The notes under the pieces are model-generated. The model was given only the letters and a program-made list of their open reading frames with translations. It did no database searches and had not been told where the DNA came from. Source: Chryseobacterium sp. ZHDP1 (GTDB lineage: Bacteria > Bacteroidota > Bacteroidia > Flavobacteriales > Weeksellaceae). From it: DNA of 64,000 nt. Below, in pieces: positions 24,627 to 34,386 of the stretch. A program made the position numbers and the translations under genes. Positions within the stretch are counted from its first letter, which is position 1; each line of letters starts with the position of its first letter. The stretch spans positions 4,216,001 through 4,280,000 of the forward strand of contig NZ_CP075682.1 of assembly GCF_018603435.1 (NCBI RefSeq), given 5' to 3'.

Positions 24627-26630
24627 TTATTTTTCTACCAAATCCAGAAACTGCTGTTCATCCAGAATTTCAATTGTTCCGATATCCTGTGCTTTTTTCA
24701 GTTTGCTTCCTGCTTTTTCGCCAACGACAAGGAAATTAAGGTTTTTGGATACTGCCGAAATATTTTTTCCGCCGTGTTTTTCCACCATTTCTTCCGCCGC
24801 TTCTCTGGTAAATAATGATAATTTTCCTGTAAAAAGGAATGTTTTGCCTTCCAAAACATTGGATAAAACTTCGTTTGTACTTTCGCCTTTTTCAAGCTGT
24901 ACTCCGTAAGATTTTAACCTTTCGATCATCAAAATATTTTCGGAATTTGCAAAGAACTCTACAATGCTTACCGCGATTTTGGTTCCGATGTCTTCTACTT
25001 GGCAAAGCTCTTCCACCGTTGCATTTTTCAGATCTTCGATGGTCGGGAAATTTTTAACCAGTTTTTTGGCAACTGTTTCTCCGACGTGTTTTATCCCGAT
25101 TCCGTACAGCACTTTTTCAAACGGAATTTCTTTGGATTTTTCGATCCCTGAAATGATGTTCTGTGCCGATTTTTCTGCCATTCTTTCAAGCGGGAGAAGC
25201 TGTTCCTTCGTTAAAACATAAAAATCTGCAGGATTTTCAATCAGTCGTTCCCTGTAAAGCTGCTCAATAGTCTCACTTCCCAGATTATCAATATTTAAAG
25301 CTTTTCTCGAAACATAATGGATCATTCTTCCTACAACCTGTGGCGGACAGTGAAGGTCATTCGGACAGAAATGAATTGCCTGATCCTCGATTTTTACAAG
25401 TTCAGTTCCGCATTCCGGACAATTTTTGATGTATTCAATTTCCTTGCTTTCTTCCGTTCTTTTTTCGGTATTGACGCCAACAATTTTCGGGATAATTTCA
25501 CCGCCTTTTTCTACATAAACGAAATCATTTTCATGAAGATCAAGTTTCTTAATAATATCTTCATTGTGAAGTGAAGCTCTCTTTACGATCGTTCCGGCTA
25601 ATAAAACAGGCTTCAGATTCGCAACCGGAGTAATGGCTCCTGTTCTTCCGACCTGATAGGAAACGCTTTGCAGTTCGGTTTCCACTTTTTCAGCCTTAAA
25701 TTTATAAGCCATTGCCCAGCGTGGAGATTTTGCGGTATATCCAAGCTGTCTCTGCTGTTTTAAAGAGTTGACTTTTAAAACGATACCGTCAATTTCAAAC
25801 GGTAAATTATGACGTTCAGCATCCCAGAAATTAATGAATTCCTTCACCTCATCCAAAGAGGTACACAATTTTGCCTGCTGAGAAGTTTTGAAACCCCAGC
25901 TTTGTGCTTTCTGAAGCAGTTCCCAATGCGATGCTGCAGGAATATCTTCTGAAATAAACTGATACAGAACCGATGAAAGCCCACGTTTTCTCACTTCGCC
26001 GCTGTCCTGCATTTTCAGACTTCCGCTTGCCGTATTTCTGGGATTCATGAAAGGATCAAGACCTTCTTCCTCACGCTGTTTATTGATTTTATCGAAATTT
26101 TTCCGGGTTAAATAAATTTCTCCGCGCATAAAGAAATGTTCAGGGAAATCACCTTTCAGTTTCAGAGGAATATCCGAAATGGTACGAACGTTTGCCGTAA
26201 TTTCATCACCCTGAAAACCGTCACCGCGAGTTACTGCCTGAACCAGTTTTCCGTTTTCATACAGAATGGAGATCGAAGCACCGTCATATTTCAGTTCGGC
26301 AACAAATTCTACCGGTTCATCAATGGTTTTGATAATTCTTTTTTCCCAGTCTTCAAGATCATCAAAATCATAGGAATTATCCAGAGAATACATTCTGAAT
26401 TTATGCTGAACCGTAGGAAAGACTTTGGTAATTCCTCCGCCGACACGAACGGTAGGAGAGTTTTCATCATAAAATTCGGGATATTGGGTTTCCAGATCAC
26501 GAAGTTCTTCCAGCAGCATATCAAAATCATAATCCGAAATCGTCGGAGTATCAAGGAGATAATAATTTTCGTTGTGCTGATGAAGCTCTTTTCGCAGATC
26601 TTCTATTTTCTGTTGTATGTTTTCGGACAT
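24627..26630 (-). CDS. ligA: NAD-dependent DNA ligase
   Basis: 667 residues from the ATG at 26628-26630, the normal LigA length. A frame 40 codons longer has no family support. Domain order is Ia/adenylation with catalytic Lys114 in Glu-Leu-Lys-Tyr-Asp-Gly, OB fold, a four-Cys zinc finger (Cys-Pro-Glu-Cys ... Cys-Pro-Asn-Asp-Leu-His-Cys), helix-hairpin-helix repeats, and a C-terminal BRCT domain with Gly-Lys-x-Phe-Leu-Phe-Thr-Gly. It seals nicks using NAD+ in replication and repair and is essential in nearly all bacteria. A core chromosomal marker. Confidence 0.98.
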   Translation of the reverse strand: MSENIQQKIEDLRKELHQHNENYYLLDTPTISDYDFDMLLEELRDLETQYPEFYDENSPTVRVGGGITKVFPTVQHKFRMYSLDNSYDFDDLEDWEKRIIKTIDEPVEFVAELKYDGASISILYENGKLVQAVTRGDGFQGDEITANVRTISDIPLKLKGDFPEHFFMRGEIYLTRKNFDKINKQREEEGLDPFMNPRNTASGSLKMQDSGEVRKRGLSSVLYQFISEDIPAASHWELLQKAQSWGFKTSQQAKLCTSLDEVKEFINFWDAERHNLPFEIDGIVLKVNSLKQQRQLGYTAKSPRWAMAYKFKAEKVETELQSVSYQVGRTGAITPVANLKPVLLAGTIVKRASLHNEDIIKKLDLHENDFVYVEKGGEIIPKIVGVNTEKRTEESKEIEYIKNCPECGTELVKIEDQAIHFCPNDLHCPPQVVGRMIHYVSRKALNIDNLGSETIEQLYRERLIENPADFYVLTKEQLLPLERMAEKSAQNIISGIEKSKEIPFEKVLYGIGIKHVGETVAKKLVKNFPTIEDLKNATVEELCQVEDIGTKIAVSIVEFFANSENILMIERLKSYGVQLEKGESTNEVLSNVLEGKTFLFTGKLSLFTREAAEEMVEKHGGKNISAVSKNLNFLVVGEKAGSKLKKAQDIGTIEILDEQQFLDLVEK

Positions 26631-26847
26631 CGGGTTTCTATCTTTTTCAGCAAAAATAAATAAAAGAAATTCCAATTTAAAAAATAAGGGAATTAAATAT
26701 TCTGAGAAAATTAAAAAGTTGTAACATATTTCAACCAACTGATTATCCACCAGATAAATTCGGCGTTAAAATTTATTTAATATAATGTTCCGATATAATT
26801 TAAAAAATGTTAAAACTCCCTTAAACAGAGGATTCTGAAAGTCAAAA

Positions 26848-26855
26848 TACATTTG
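26848..26855 (+). promoter_or_regulatory. -7 promoter element TACATTTG
   Basis: An exact TANNTTTG match 18 bases before the receptor ATG. No convincing -33 TTTG at 17-23 bases upstream. Confidence 0.6.
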
Positions 26856-26873
26856 CAAAGCTAATTTGTAAAT

Positions 26874-29800
26874 ATGAAAAAAGTAAAGATTGTATTGGGA
26901 TTATTGTTTCTGAGTTTCGGAACTCTTGCGTATGCGCAGACCACTCAGGCTTCCATTGTAGGAAAAGTTACCGGAACCGGAAAAGCTCCGCAGGAAAAGG
27001 TAAAAGTAACCATTGTAAATGAATCGACAGGTTTCAAAACGGAAACGGAAACCAATTCGAAAGGAGAATATATTTTCAAAGAAATTCCTTTGGGCGGACC
27101 TTACACGGTATTCGTAAATGATGAAAAAAGAGAAGGTTACAATGTAAATTTTGGAGATCAGGTAACGGTAAACGTAGATCTGGGAAGCGAGAAAAGCATT
27201 GAAGAAGTGGTTGTTACCGGAAATTTGAAAAACAAAATCGGGAATTTAGGTGCGGCAACAGCCATCACGACGAAAAATATCGGAATTTTGCCTGTAAACG
27301 GAAGAAACTTCAACAATCTTGCTGAACTTTCACCGTTGAGCGGTAAAAGCGGAAGTATTTCCGGACAGTTGGGTTCTTCCACGAATTTTACCATCGACGG
27401 AATGACGGCTAAAAATCCTACTTCTGCAGGATCTACGACAAGCAGAAGTAATGCACCGTTTTCTATTTCCATCGAAGCGGTTCGTGAATTTAAAGTAACC
27501 ACCAATCAATATGATGTAACATTAGGAAGAAGCGGAGGCGGAACCGTGAGTGCGGTTACAAAATCCGGAACGAATAAATTCTCTGGAAGTGCATGGGAAT
27601 ATTTAAGAACAAACTGGCTTTCCAGCAAATACGACATCAGAGGAAATAAAATCAACAACGATTTTTCCACTTCTCAGTTTGGATTCTCTTTGGGCGGCCC
27701 GATCATTAAGAACAAACTGCATTTCTTCATTGCTTGGGATCACCAGTTGGATTCAAGACCGTTGCAGATTGCTGATATTAAATCTCATGACGATGAACTG
27801 AGACTGAATACGACAACAGCCACTTTAAATAAGTTCCTTGATATTGCAAGAGCTAAATATGGCGTTGGAAATACACCGCAGTTCGGAAGTTTTGATAAAG
27901 TGAGAAATTCTGATGCCGGATTTTTGCGTTTAGACTGGCAGATTAACGATAAGAACTTATTGACTTTAAGAAATAACTTCACCTACGATCTCAATAAAAA
28001 CGGTTTGGGAGACAACACAGCGATCAACGCTTTTGAATCGTATGGAAATGATAAAAATCTGGATAACAGCTTATTGTTGACTTTAAGATCCAACTTAAAA
28101 CCGAATATGACAAACGAACTGAAGGCGCAGTATCTTTACACGTTTCAGGACAGTTATCAGAACGATCAGCTTGGTCATCCCGTTCCGAGAGCCATTGTCG
28201 AAAATATCGTAACCAATATCGACGGAAAAGATAAGGCAACCAATATTCAGATCGGAGGTCACCGTTTTGCGCAGGAAAGTTTCAGAAATAATGTTTTCCA
28301 GATCGTAGACAATTTATATTACAATACGGATAAAATCAAATATACCTTCGGAGCAGATTTAATGTACACGATGGCAAAATCGTTGTACGGAAGTGAAGTG
28401 AACGGAAGATTCCACTTCAGGGAGAATCCTACTGTGAACGGAGGAGATAATTTATTTAATTTCAATAATCTTGTGGCGTACAGATTTTACAGAGAAGTTC
28501 CTTTAATGCAGGATCCTTCTGTAAAGTCCAATATTTATAATTTGGGAGTTTACGGACAGATTCAGACAAAAATTGCAAAAGGTCTGGATTTAATGGCGGG
28601 TTTAAGATTGGATTATGGTGGTTATCCGAAAGCAGGATTCAACCAGAAATTGTATGATGAAATGGGAATCCGGACAGATAATCAGATCAAATCATTCATC
28701 ATTCAGCCAAGATTCCAGTTCGATTGGAATATTAATGAAGGAAATAAAGACTTCCTGAAATTTGGGGCTGGAATCTTCTCTTCAGATATCAACAACTATA
28801 TGATTATCAATAATCTGGTATTTGACGGAAGACATTTGGCAACAGTGGATGTAAATCCTTCTCAGATTGGTCTGAAGCCGGATTTCATCAGCTACAGAAA
28901 CGATTACGGAACGGTTCCTACTTTAGCGCAGTATCAGCTTCCGACAATTAACTACACAGGAAAAGATGCAAAAATTCCGGTGGTTTACAAAGCTAATGTT
29001 TCTTATACGCATTTCTTCAACGAGAGATTCAGAGCGGGAGTTGCGGGTTATATGACGCTGGGAAGAAACAACTATTTCTACTACGACAGAAATATGGTGG
29101 CAAATCCTTATTTTACGCTGGATAATGAAGGCGGAAGAGGGGTTTTTGTTCCTGCAGCAACGATCGCAGCCAACGGAACACTGAACTGGAAAGACGGAAG
29201 AATCAACAAAAATTTCGGAAGAGTTCTGGAATTGGTAAGCGATGGAAAAGTCAATCAGTTTTCATTCGTATTAGACACAAGTTACCGTTACTGGAAAGAC
29301 GGAGAAATTACAGCAAGTTACACTTGGGCAGACATCAAAGATAATACTTCGTACAACGGAAACGTAGCGAACTCTGCAACCTTGTCTACCATGGTTTCAG
29401 GAGATCCGAGAAACTTGAGAATGTCGTATTCGGATAACCAGTTCAGAAACAAAGTCGTGATTTACGGGAACTCACCAACAATTGCAGGATTTACTCTAGG
29501 AATCCGTTACGCAGGAATCGGCGGAACGCGTTTCTCTGTAACGGCAGGCGGAAACGTAAACGGAGATTTCGTAGACACGAACGATTTAGCTTACATTTTC
29601 CCGAATCTTACGCAGACTTTAGTTGATAATCCTGAAGTGGGACAGGCTTTAAAGAACTACATTACAGATTACAACAACAAAGTTGCAGAAAGAAATGGTG
29701 GGAAGAACGGTTTCTACGGAGTTTGGGATGTTCGTGTAGCAAAGAAAATCAAATTTGAAAAAATCGGAGCTTTTGAACTTTCTGTGGATATTTTCAATGT

Positions 29801-29981
29801 TGCCAATTTGCTTAACAAAGAATGGGGCGTTAATAAATCCTACGGAAATACAGCGCTGTACAGAATTACAGGATTTGATCAGGCAACAAAACAGTTTAAG
29901 TACAGTCTGAATACAAGTGGACTGGAGCCACTTTCCGGAAATCCTTATCAGATCCAGATCGGAGCGAAATATTCTTTCTAA
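26874..29981 (+). CDS. TonB-dependent outer-membrane receptor with CarboxypepD-like domain
   Basis: 1035 residues. Signal peptide about 1-21, then a carboxypeptidase-regulatory-like domain (about 25-105), a TonB-box-like Glu-Glu-Val-Val-Val-Thr-Gly, a plug domain with Asn-Phe-Thr-Ile-Asp-Gly-Met and Gly-Gly-Gly-Thr-Val-Ser-Ala-Val-Thr-Lys-Ser-Gly, and a long beta-barrel ending Lys-Tyr-Ser-Phe. The plug style (Gly-Arg-Asn-Phe-Asn-Asn-Leu) resembles the Oar-type receptors of Bacteroidetes rather than SusC. No SusD partner is adjacent, so it probably acts alone. Substrate not deducible; peptides or a matrix protein are possible. Confidence 0.9.
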   Translation: MKKVKIVLGLLFLSFGTLAYAQTTQASIVGKVTGTGKAPQEKVKVTIVNESTGFKTETETNSKGEYIFKEIPLGGPYTVFVNDEKREGYNVNFGDQVTVNVDLGSEKSIEEVVVTGNLKNKIGNLGAATAITTKNIGILPVNGRNFNNLAELSPLSGKSGSISGQLGSSTNFTIDGMTAKNPTSAGSTTSRSNAPFSISIEAVREFKVTTNQYDVTLGRSGGGTVSAVTKSGTNKFSGSAWEYLRTNWLSSKYDIRGNKINNDFSTSQFGFSLGGPIIKNKLHFFIAWDHQLDSRPLQIADIKSHDDELRLNTTTATLNKFLDIARAKYGVGNTPQFGSFDKVRNSDAGFLRLDWQINDKNLLTLRNNFTYDLNKNGLGDNTAINAFESYGNDKNLDNSLLLTLRSNLKPNMTNELKAQYLYTFQDSYQNDQLGHPVPRAIVENIVTNIDGKDKATNIQIGGHRFAQESFRNNVFQIVDNLYYNTDKIKYTFGADLMYTMAKSLYGSEVNGRFHFRENPTVNGGDNLFNFNNLVAYRFYREVPLMQDPSVKSNIYNLGVYGQIQTKIAKGLDLMAGLRLDYGGYPKAGFNQKLYDEMGIRTDNQIKSFIIQPRFQFDWNINEGNKDFLKFGAGIFSSDINNYMIINNLVFDGRHLATVDVNPSQIGLKPDFISYRNDYGTVPTLAQYQLPTINYTGKDAKIPVVYKANVSYTHFFNERFRAGVAGYMTLGRNNYFYYDRNMVANPYFTLDNEGGRGVFVPAATIAANGTLNWKDGRINKNFGRVLELVSDGKVNQFSFVLDTSYRYWKDGEITASYTWADIKDNTSYNGNVANSATLSTMVSGDPRNLRMSYSDNQFRNKVVIYGNSPTIAGFTLGIRYAGIGGTRFSVTAGGNVNGDFVDTNDLAYIFPNLTQTLVDNPEVGQALKNYITDYNNKVAERNGGKNGFYGVWDVRVAKKIKFEKIGAFELSVDIFNVANLLNKEWGVNKSYGNTALYRITGFDQATKQFKYSLNTSGLEPLSGNPYQIQIGAKYSF

Positions 29982-29992
29982 TCTAAAAATAA

Positions 29993-30192
29993 GTTTAAAC
30001 TCATTTTAAATGTAACCGCAAAAGAGACAAAAGACTTTGTTGGATTTATTTAAAGTATTTCAAAAGTCTGCAAAGAGAAAAATCTTTGATTTTTTTAACT
30101 TATGTGCTCTTTTTACATTTAAGTATTCAACTTAAATAACTAAAGTGTTACAATCTTTTGCATCTTTTGCGGTAAAAAAGTTTAAACAAGTT
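29993..30192. repeat. ~200-bp inverted-repeat element after the receptor gene
   Basis: The 20-base arm starting ACCGCAAAAGA at 30015-30034 is matched at 18 of 20 positions by the reverse complement of 30154-30173. AGTTTAAAC lies outside each arm. The middle is AT-rich with no frame. It resembles a non-autonomous palindromic element and accounts for most of the 376-base gap before the GDPD gene. Confidence 0.65.
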
Positions 30193-30357
30193 TAATGTAA
30201 AAAATATGAATGGTCAATTTTGCTTTGCAAGTCAATTGTTAATTTTAAAGAACTGATCATTGAAAGCGATGGATTCACAATTGACGATTCACTTAAATAA
30301 ATTTATATACCTTTATCTGAAAGTTGAAAGACTTTCGAATACTATTCAAATTATATT

Positions 30358-31101
30358 ATGAAAAATTTTATCTTAGGGTTAGCAGTTTTAAGCACAGTTG
30401 GAATGAAGGCACAAACCCAGATCGTAGCACACAGAGGTTATTGGCAGACGCAGCCGCCCACGACAGAGAACTCTCTGAAATCGTTGGAAAATGCACAGAA
30501 TTTAAAGATTTACGGATCTGAATTCGATGTGAGAATGACAAAGGACGGAGTTTTGGTGGTAAACCACGACGAACATCACGCAAAAATGGAAATTTCCGAA
30601 ACCGATTTTAAAGAACTGGAAAAAGTAAAATTATCCAACGGTGAAGATTTTCCCACTCTGAAAGACTATTTAAAACAGGGTAAAAAAGATAAGTCGCTAA
30701 AACTGGTGGTTGAAATAAAGCCTGACAAAACCAAGGAAAAAGAAGATGAACTGACGGCGAAAACCATCAAAATGATCAAGGATATGAAACTTGGAGCGCA
30801 ATGCGATTTCATTTCTTTCAGCTTAAATATCTGTAAGGAAATTAAAAGGCTGGAACCGACTTTTAAAGTTCAGTATCTTAAAGGAGAGCTTTCTCCGCAG
30901 CAGATCAAGGACGAAGGTTTGGATGGGATCGATTATCATTACAGTATTTTCCAGAAAAATCCTACATGGATTGCAGATGCAAAAGCTTTGGGATTGATCA
31001 CCAATGCATGGACGGTGAATGACGTTGCCATTGCCGATGAATTAAAAAAGCAGGGAATCGGTTTCATCACCACCAATATTCCCGATCAGCTTAAAAAATA
31101 A
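30358..31101 (+). CDS. Glycerophosphodiester phosphodiesterase family protein, exported
   Basis: 247 residues with a signal peptide (about 1-19). The GDPD TIM-barrel motifs are His-Arg-Gly (residues 25-27) with Thr-Glu-Asn-Ser downstream, Glu-Phe-Asp-Val-Arg-x-Thr-Lys-Asp-Gly and Val-Val-Asn-His-Asp-Glu, Val-Glu-Ile-Lys-Pro, and a late Asn-Ala-Trp-Thr-Val-Asn. It hydrolyses glycerophosphodiesters to glycerol 3-phosphate and an alcohol in the periplasm. A SusC/SusD pair and a second phosphoesterase follow, suggesting a phosphate-scavenging group. A terminator follows the gene, so it is a separate transcript. Confidence 0.92.
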   Translation: MKNFILGLAVLSTVGMKAQTQIVAHRGYWQTQPPTTENSLKSLENAQNLKIYGSEFDVRMTKDGVLVVNHDEHHAKMEISETDFKELEKVKLSNGEDFPTLKDYLKQGKKDKSLKLVVEIKPDKTKEKEDELTAKTIKMIKDMKLGAQCDFISFSLNICKEIKRLEPTFKVQYLKGELSPQQIKDEGLDGIDYHYSIFQKNPTWIADAKALGLITNAWTVNDVAIADELKKQGIGFITTNIPDQLKK

Positions 31102-31122
31102 GATCATGTCATCTTTATACAG

Positions 31123-31150
31123 AAAGTCTGTCTCTTTTGAGGCAGACTTT
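31123..31150 (+). terminator. Terminator after the GDPD gene
   Basis: AAAGTCTGTCTC, loop TTTT, GAGGCAGACTTT (one G-U pair) and a run of T. The rest of the 311-base gap to the SusC gene is AT-rich and holds the SusC promoter. Confidence 0.88.
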
Positions 31151-31388
31151 TTTGTTTTAAAAGTTTCCTTTAAAATTCAGACAATTTTGTGGTATCCCTT
31201 ATTTACTCAGGAAAAGACAATAAAATTAAGGAAATAAATCAGCCTGAAAATATTAAAAATTATTCATTCTTTTAACCTGTTATTAACCAGTTTTGTATGG
31301 TATATTGTTAAGTTTTAGTTAATATGGCGTTTAATAATTCTTTAATAAATGTTAAAATAGTATTAAAATCTTACTCATAATATCGTTT

Positions 31389-31396
31389 TAGTTTTG
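31389..31396 (+). promoter_or_regulatory. -7 promoter element TAGTTTTG of the susC-like gene
   Basis: TANNTTTG match 16 bases before the susC-like ATG. The -33 region is AT-rich without a clean TTTG. Confidence 0.55.
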
Positions 31397-31412
31397 CGCA
31401 AACAAAAAGGAT

Positions 31413-34376
31413 ATGCGTAAAGAGACACAAAAAGTACTCATTTTATCATTACTAGGACTTGTCAGTGTAAATCTGGCGGCTCAGCAAAAGGCTAAAAAAG
31501 ATACCATTAAAAATATCGACGAAGTGGTGGTAACCGCTTTGGGGATTAAAAGACAGGACAAATCTTTAGGTTATGTTGCCGAAAAAGTAAATTCCGGCAC
31601 TTTTGAAGAAACCCAGAACAACAACTGGGCTCAGTCTATGGAGGGAAAAGTTGCCGGACTGAAAGTTCAGACGGCAGGAGCGGGACCACTTGCCAGTTCC
31701 AGAATTACTTTAAGAGGCGAAAAGTCGATGGTATTGGATAATAATTATGCATTAATTGTTGTAGACGGAATTCCTCTGGGAAATTCCACCACAGGAACCG
31801 GAACTCCGGCGTACGGAGCTGGTTCAGGAGGTGATGTTCCGATTGATTTAGGAAACGGACTGAACAGCATCAATCCAGATGATATTGAATCGGTAACCGT
31901 TCTGAAAGGAGCTTCCGCAGCCGCATTATACGGATCCCGCGCTGCGAACGGAGCTTTGATGATCACTACAAAATCCGGAAAAAGCAAAAACGGAAAAATT
32001 CAGGTGACTTTCAATTCCTATTCAAGTTATGATACGGTTCTGAAATGGCCGGATTGGCAGTACGAATACGGACAGGGAACTTTGGCTAAAAATACAGCAG
32101 GGCAGTTCTATTACTCCTACGGAGCTTCTGCAGACGGTGTAAGTACCGGAGGAACGAGCAGTGCTTTCGGACCGAAATTCGCGGGACAGTATTATTTTCA
32201 GTATGATCCTGCCGTTGGCGGACAGAGCAAGGAAAGACAGCTTTGGAGAGCTTATGAAGACAACATCAAAGGATTCTGGAGAACAGGTTCTACGTATTCC
32301 AACAGTCTTTCGGTGGAAAGTTCTAATGATAAAACCAATTTCAGAACCTCTCTTACCTATCTTAATAACGAATGGATGATGCCGAATACAGGTTTTGACC
32401 GACTGAATTTTGCTTTGTCATTCGCGCATCAGTTAACTAAAAAATTAAAAGTATCCACCAAATTTACTTTCAATAAAACATCAAGTGACAATCTTCCGGC
32501 AACGGGATACAATAATCAGTCGATTTCCTATTTCATGATCTTCCAGAATCCGAATGTGGATCTTGCATGGTATCAGCCGATCTGGAAGCCGGGACAGGTT
32601 CAGATCGATCAGATTCATCCTTTCAGTACGTTTATCGACAATCCTTATCTCATCGCTTACGAAATGCTGAACGGAGTGGATAAAAAAACGATTTTTGGAA
32701 ACATTACGGCAGATTATCAGTTCAATAAAAATTTCAGCCTGATGCTGAGATCCGGACTCGAAGTTCTGAACGAAAAAAGAACAACGAAGCGTCCGTGGAG
32801 TTCAGCTAATTATGCAAAAGGATTCTACAGAGAACAGTACATCAAAAATCACGAATACAACAACGATATTCTATTTTCGTACAAACAGAACTTTAATAAA
32901 TTCAATATTTCTGCATCAGCCGGAGGAAGCATCCGTTACAATCAGTATGTGATGAATGATTATCAGGCAAACGGATTGAAAATTGCCGGAGAATACAATC
33001 TTACCAATGCGCTTGGAATTGATGTAAAATATCCGAAGCCGGGAGACGAGCAGGTAAACAGTGTTTATGGTTTGGTTACATTAGGATACGACAATAAATT
33101 CTTTGTGGATATTACCGGAAGAAACGACTGGAGTTCCACGCTTCCGAAATCCAACAGATCATTCTTTTATCCTTCCGTAAGTACAAGTTTCATTCTTTCA
33201 GAAATTTTTAAACTGAAAAGCGACCGATTTAATTACTGGAAACTGAGAGCTTCGTGGGCAAAAGTAGGAATCGACGGCTCTCCTTATCAGTTAGATACTT
33301 ATTATGATACCAGTTCTATCACAGGAAGTGTGGTAGCAAGAAATATTTTCAACAATCCTAATCTTAAGCCTGAAAAAAATGCCAACGTAGAAGCGGGAAT
33401 GGATTTCAGCGTATTAAAGAACAGATTGAATTTTAATTTCACGCTGTATCAGAACATGAGTGAAAACCAGATTATTCCGGTTTCTCTTCCTTATGAAAGC
33501 GGTTATTCCCAAAGAATCATCAACGCAGGGAAAATCCGAAACAGAGGTCTGGAATTATCTTTAAATACGACACCATTTAAAACCAAAAGCTTCTCCTGGA
33601 TGATCGGAGCCAACTGGTCTGCCAACGAAAACAGAGTACTTACCACGTCGGAAGGTTTCGACGGAATTATTTCAACCGTGGGAGGAGTGGTTTTTTATAA
33701 AGCCGTTGTAGGAGGTTCTTTGGGCGATATGTATGGTTTTAAACTGGTAAAAAACGGTCAGGGACAGGTTGTTTATGACAACGCAGGATTGCCTTTAAGA
33801 CCTGCAGAAATAGAAAAAGTAGGAAATGCATTCCCGAAATGGAGAGCCGGTCTACAGAATGATTTTAAAATTAAAAATTTCACCGTAAGTTTCTCATTCG
33901 ACGGTCAGTACGGTGGTGTTGCGTATTCGCAGTCGCATCACAAAATGTCGGAACAGGGAAAACTGAAATCTACACTTCCGGGAAGAGACAATCCGAACGG
34001 AATGATCGTAGGAGAAGGAGTAGTGCAGAATCCGGACGGTTCTTACAGTCCGAATACAAAAGCAGTTACCGTATCTGCTTATTATGCAGAATACTACAGA
34101 AGAGCCAACGTGGAAACGAATACATTCAGCACAGATTTTATCAAACTGCGAGATGCAAGAATCGCCTATTCTTTCCCGAAAGAAACCATAAAATCTTTAG
34201 GACTGCAGGATCTTACCTTAGCTATTTTCGGAAAAAATCTATGGATGTGGACAAAGTTCCCGCTGTTCGATCCCGAAGTAGCCACTTTAGATAATGCCAC
34301 CATTACTCCCGGAGTGGAAATGGGGCAGCTTCCAACCGCCAGAACCGTTGGATTTCAGTTAAATCTTAAATTTTAA
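31413..34376 (+). CDS. SusC/RagA-family TonB-linked outer-membrane transporter
   Basis: 987 residues. Signal peptide about 1-22, TonB box Ile-Asp-Glu-Val-Val-Val-Thr-Ala near 34-41, SusC-type plug with Leu-Ile-Val-Val-Asp-Gly-Ile-Pro and Val-Leu-Lys-Gly-Ala-Ser-Ala-Ala-Ala-Leu-Tyr-Gly-Ser-Arg-Ala-Ala-Asn-Gly. The barrel ends Gly-Phe-Gln-Leu-Asn-Leu-Lys-Phe. The usual N-terminal carboxypeptidase-regulatory domain is absent, so the TonB box follows the signal peptide almost directly. With the SusD-like lipoprotein 10 bases downstream it forms a pedal-bin importer for a large ligand; the flanking phosphoesterases hint at a phosphorylated substrate. Confidence 0.95.
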   Translation: MRKETQKVLILSLLGLVSVNLAAQQKAKKDTIKNIDEVVVTALGIKRQDKSLGYVAEKVNSGTFEETQNNNWAQSMEGKVAGLKVQTAGAGPLASSRITLRGEKSMVLDNNYALIVVDGIPLGNSTTGTGTPAYGAGSGGDVPIDLGNGLNSINPDDIESVTVLKGASAAALYGSRAANGALMITTKSGKSKNGKIQVTFNSYSSYDTVLKWPDWQYEYGQGTLAKNTAGQFYYSYGASADGVSTGGTSSAFGPKFAGQYYFQYDPAVGGQSKERQLWRAYEDNIKGFWRTGSTYSNSLSVESSNDKTNFRTSLTYLNNEWMMPNTGFDRLNFALSFAHQLTKKLKVSTKFTFNKTSSDNLPATGYNNQSISYFMIFQNPNVDLAWYQPIWKPGQVQIDQIHPFSTFIDNPYLIAYEMLNGVDKKTIFGNITADYQFNKNFSLMLRSGLEVLNEKRTTKRPWSSANYAKGFYREQYIKNHEYNNDILFSYKQNFNKFNISASAGGSIRYNQYVMNDYQANGLKIAGEYNLTNALGIDVKYPKPGDEQVNSVYGLVTLGYDNKFFVDITGRNDWSSTLPKSNRSFFYPSVSTSFILSEIFKLKSDRFNYWKLRASWAKVGIDGSPYQLDTYYDTSSITGSVVARNIFNNPNLKPEKNANVEAGMDFSVLKNRLNFNFTLYQNMSENQIIPVSLPYESGYSQRIINAGKIRNRGLELSLNTTPFKTKSFSWMIGANWSANENRVLTTSEGFDGIISTVGGVVFYKAVVGGSLGDMYGFKLVKNGQGQVVYDNAGLPLRPAEIEKVGNAFPKWRAGLQNDFKIKNFTVSFSFDGQYGGVAYSQSHHKMSEQGKLKSTLPGRDNPNGMIVGEGVVQNPDGSYSPNTKAVTVSAYYAEYYRRANVETNTFSTDFIKLRDARIAYSFPKETIKSLGLQDLTLAIFGKNLWMWTKFPLFDPEVATLDNATITPGVEMGQLPTARTVGFQLNLKF

Positions 34377-34386
34377 ATCTTAAAAA

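Noticed and set aside
26136..26663. 175-codon plus-strand frame opposite ligA
   Set aside because: Antisense shadow of a conserved essential gene; no motifs.
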